From Clostridium sp. UBA3947 (GTDB taxonomy: Bacteria > Bacillota > Clostridia > Clostridiales > Clostridiaceae), in NCBI GenBank assembly GCA_002385545.1, contig DGDR01000114.1, positions 1 through 5,303 of the forward strand: a DNA stretch of 5,303 bases, read 5' to 3'. The number at the start of each line of letters is the position of its first letter. Position 1 is the first letter of the stretch. A program made the position numbers and the translations under genes. Below are positions 4,905 through 5,303 of this stretch, piece after piece. The notes beneath the pieces were generated by a model. That model had not been told where the DNA came from. It saw nothing but the letters and a program-made list of their open reading frames with translations, and made no database searches.

Positions 4905-5303
4905 ATGAGTACAACTATTAAGTTTAAAAATATAGTAAAAAAGTATGATGATAATGTAGTAATACCAAAGCTATCCTTAGAAATTGATAAGGGTGAATTT
5001 TTCACACTGCTAGGGCCATCTGGTTGTGGAAAGACTACTCTACTTAGAATGGTAGCAGGCTTCAATAGTATAGAAGATGGAGAAATAAGCTTTAATGATA
5101 CTGTTATAAATGATATTCCAGCCCACAAGAGAAATATAGGTATGGTGTTTCAAAACTATGCTATTTTCCCACATATGACAGTATACCAGAACGTTGAATA
5201 TGGTCTTAAGCTAAGAAAGCTTGGGAAGGAAGAAATGAAAAAGCGTTTGGATGACATATTAAAGGTAGTAAAGATTGATACTTATAAAGATAGACTACCA
5301 GAT
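4905..5303 (+). CDS. ABC transporter ATP-binding protein, FbpC/PotA-like (partial, 3' end outside window)
   Basis: This cytoplasmic ATPase would power the importer whose receptor is encoded just upstream. Only the first 133 residues are visible and no stop is reached; relatives have about 340-360 residues. Visible elements are an aromatic A-loop residue (Y14), Walker A G-P-S-G-C-G-K-T-T at 37-45, and the Q-loop with Q83 in V-F-Q-N-Y-A-I-F-P-H-M-T-V. The window stops at R-L-P-D, just where the L-S-G-G-Q signature and Walker B would follow. The Q-loop sequence is typical of iron(III), spermidine/putrescine and sugar-phosphate importers alike, so it does not decide the substrate. The ATG at 4905 has a strong GGAGGAG (4892-4898) six bases ahead. 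It lies 84 bases after the solute-binding protein gene, behind a 13-bp hairpin, in one apparent operon. A permease gene is expected further downstream but not seen. Confidence 0.93.
   Translation, partial: MSTTIKFKNIVKKYDDNVVIPKLSLEIDKGEFFTLLGPSGCGKTTLLRMVAGFNSIEDGEISFNDTVINDIPAHKRNIGMVFQNYAIFPHMTVYQNVEYGLKLRKLGKEEMKKRLDDILKVVKIDTYKDRLPD

Noticed and set aside
4883..5128. Open frame on the minus strand opposite the ATPase gene
   Set aside because: It is antisense to the clear Walker A region of the ABC ATPase and runs into the operon spacer.

Overview
The window is AT-rich and has strong AGGAGG-type ribosome binding sites, sigma-A-like promoters, a lipoprotein signal peptide of Gram-positive style and T-tract hairpin terminators. 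This points to a low-GC Firmicute, most likely a Clostridia-type anaerobe; the species cannot be named from the sequence. It holds five genes in four transcription units. No mobile elements, CRISPR array, tRNA or rRNA are visible.

Layout. (a) 1-726: one transcription unit with its own promoter, two short palindromes around that promoter, a six-helix ECF-transporter substrate-binding (S) subunit, and a clear terminator. (b) 727-3103: a sigma-A-like promoter and a full-length 724-residue ornithine decarboxylase of the SpeC/SpeF type, which makes putrescine from ornithine. No ornithine/putrescine antiporter gene accompanies it. (c) 3055-3527, minus strand: a 132-residue unrecognised cytoplasmic protein, convergent with speF. 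The two genes share a two-tier bidirectional terminator whose downstream arm is made of the last codons of the minus gene. (d) 3482-3797: a 316-base gene-free region between the divergent minus gene and the last unit. It carries an AACTGTT dyad, a good catabolite-responsive-element (cre) match and a 12-bp hairpin just ahead of a strong ribosome binding site. (e) 3798-5303: an ABC import operon of the AfuA/FbpA type, with a solute-binding lipoprotein, an intercistronic hairpin and then the ATPase gene, which runs off the window end. The permease gene presumably lies beyond.

How the genes relate. The window is mostly ordinary housekeeping and transport DNA, and I see no convincing evidence of a wholly new system. 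The ABC operon imports a small anionic solute. Iron(III) is the default database label for this family. The missing tyrosine pair of classical iron binders and the cre-like site upstream make a carbon source such as a phosphorylated sugar a reasonable alternative, but this is inference. SpeF and the S subunit are separated by a terminator and need not be functionally linked. The points most worth a second look are regulatory: the cre/hairpin overlap, the intercistronic hairpin with two competing pairings, the coding-overlapping terminator and the operator-like dyads. The unrecognised minus-strand gene is the other.
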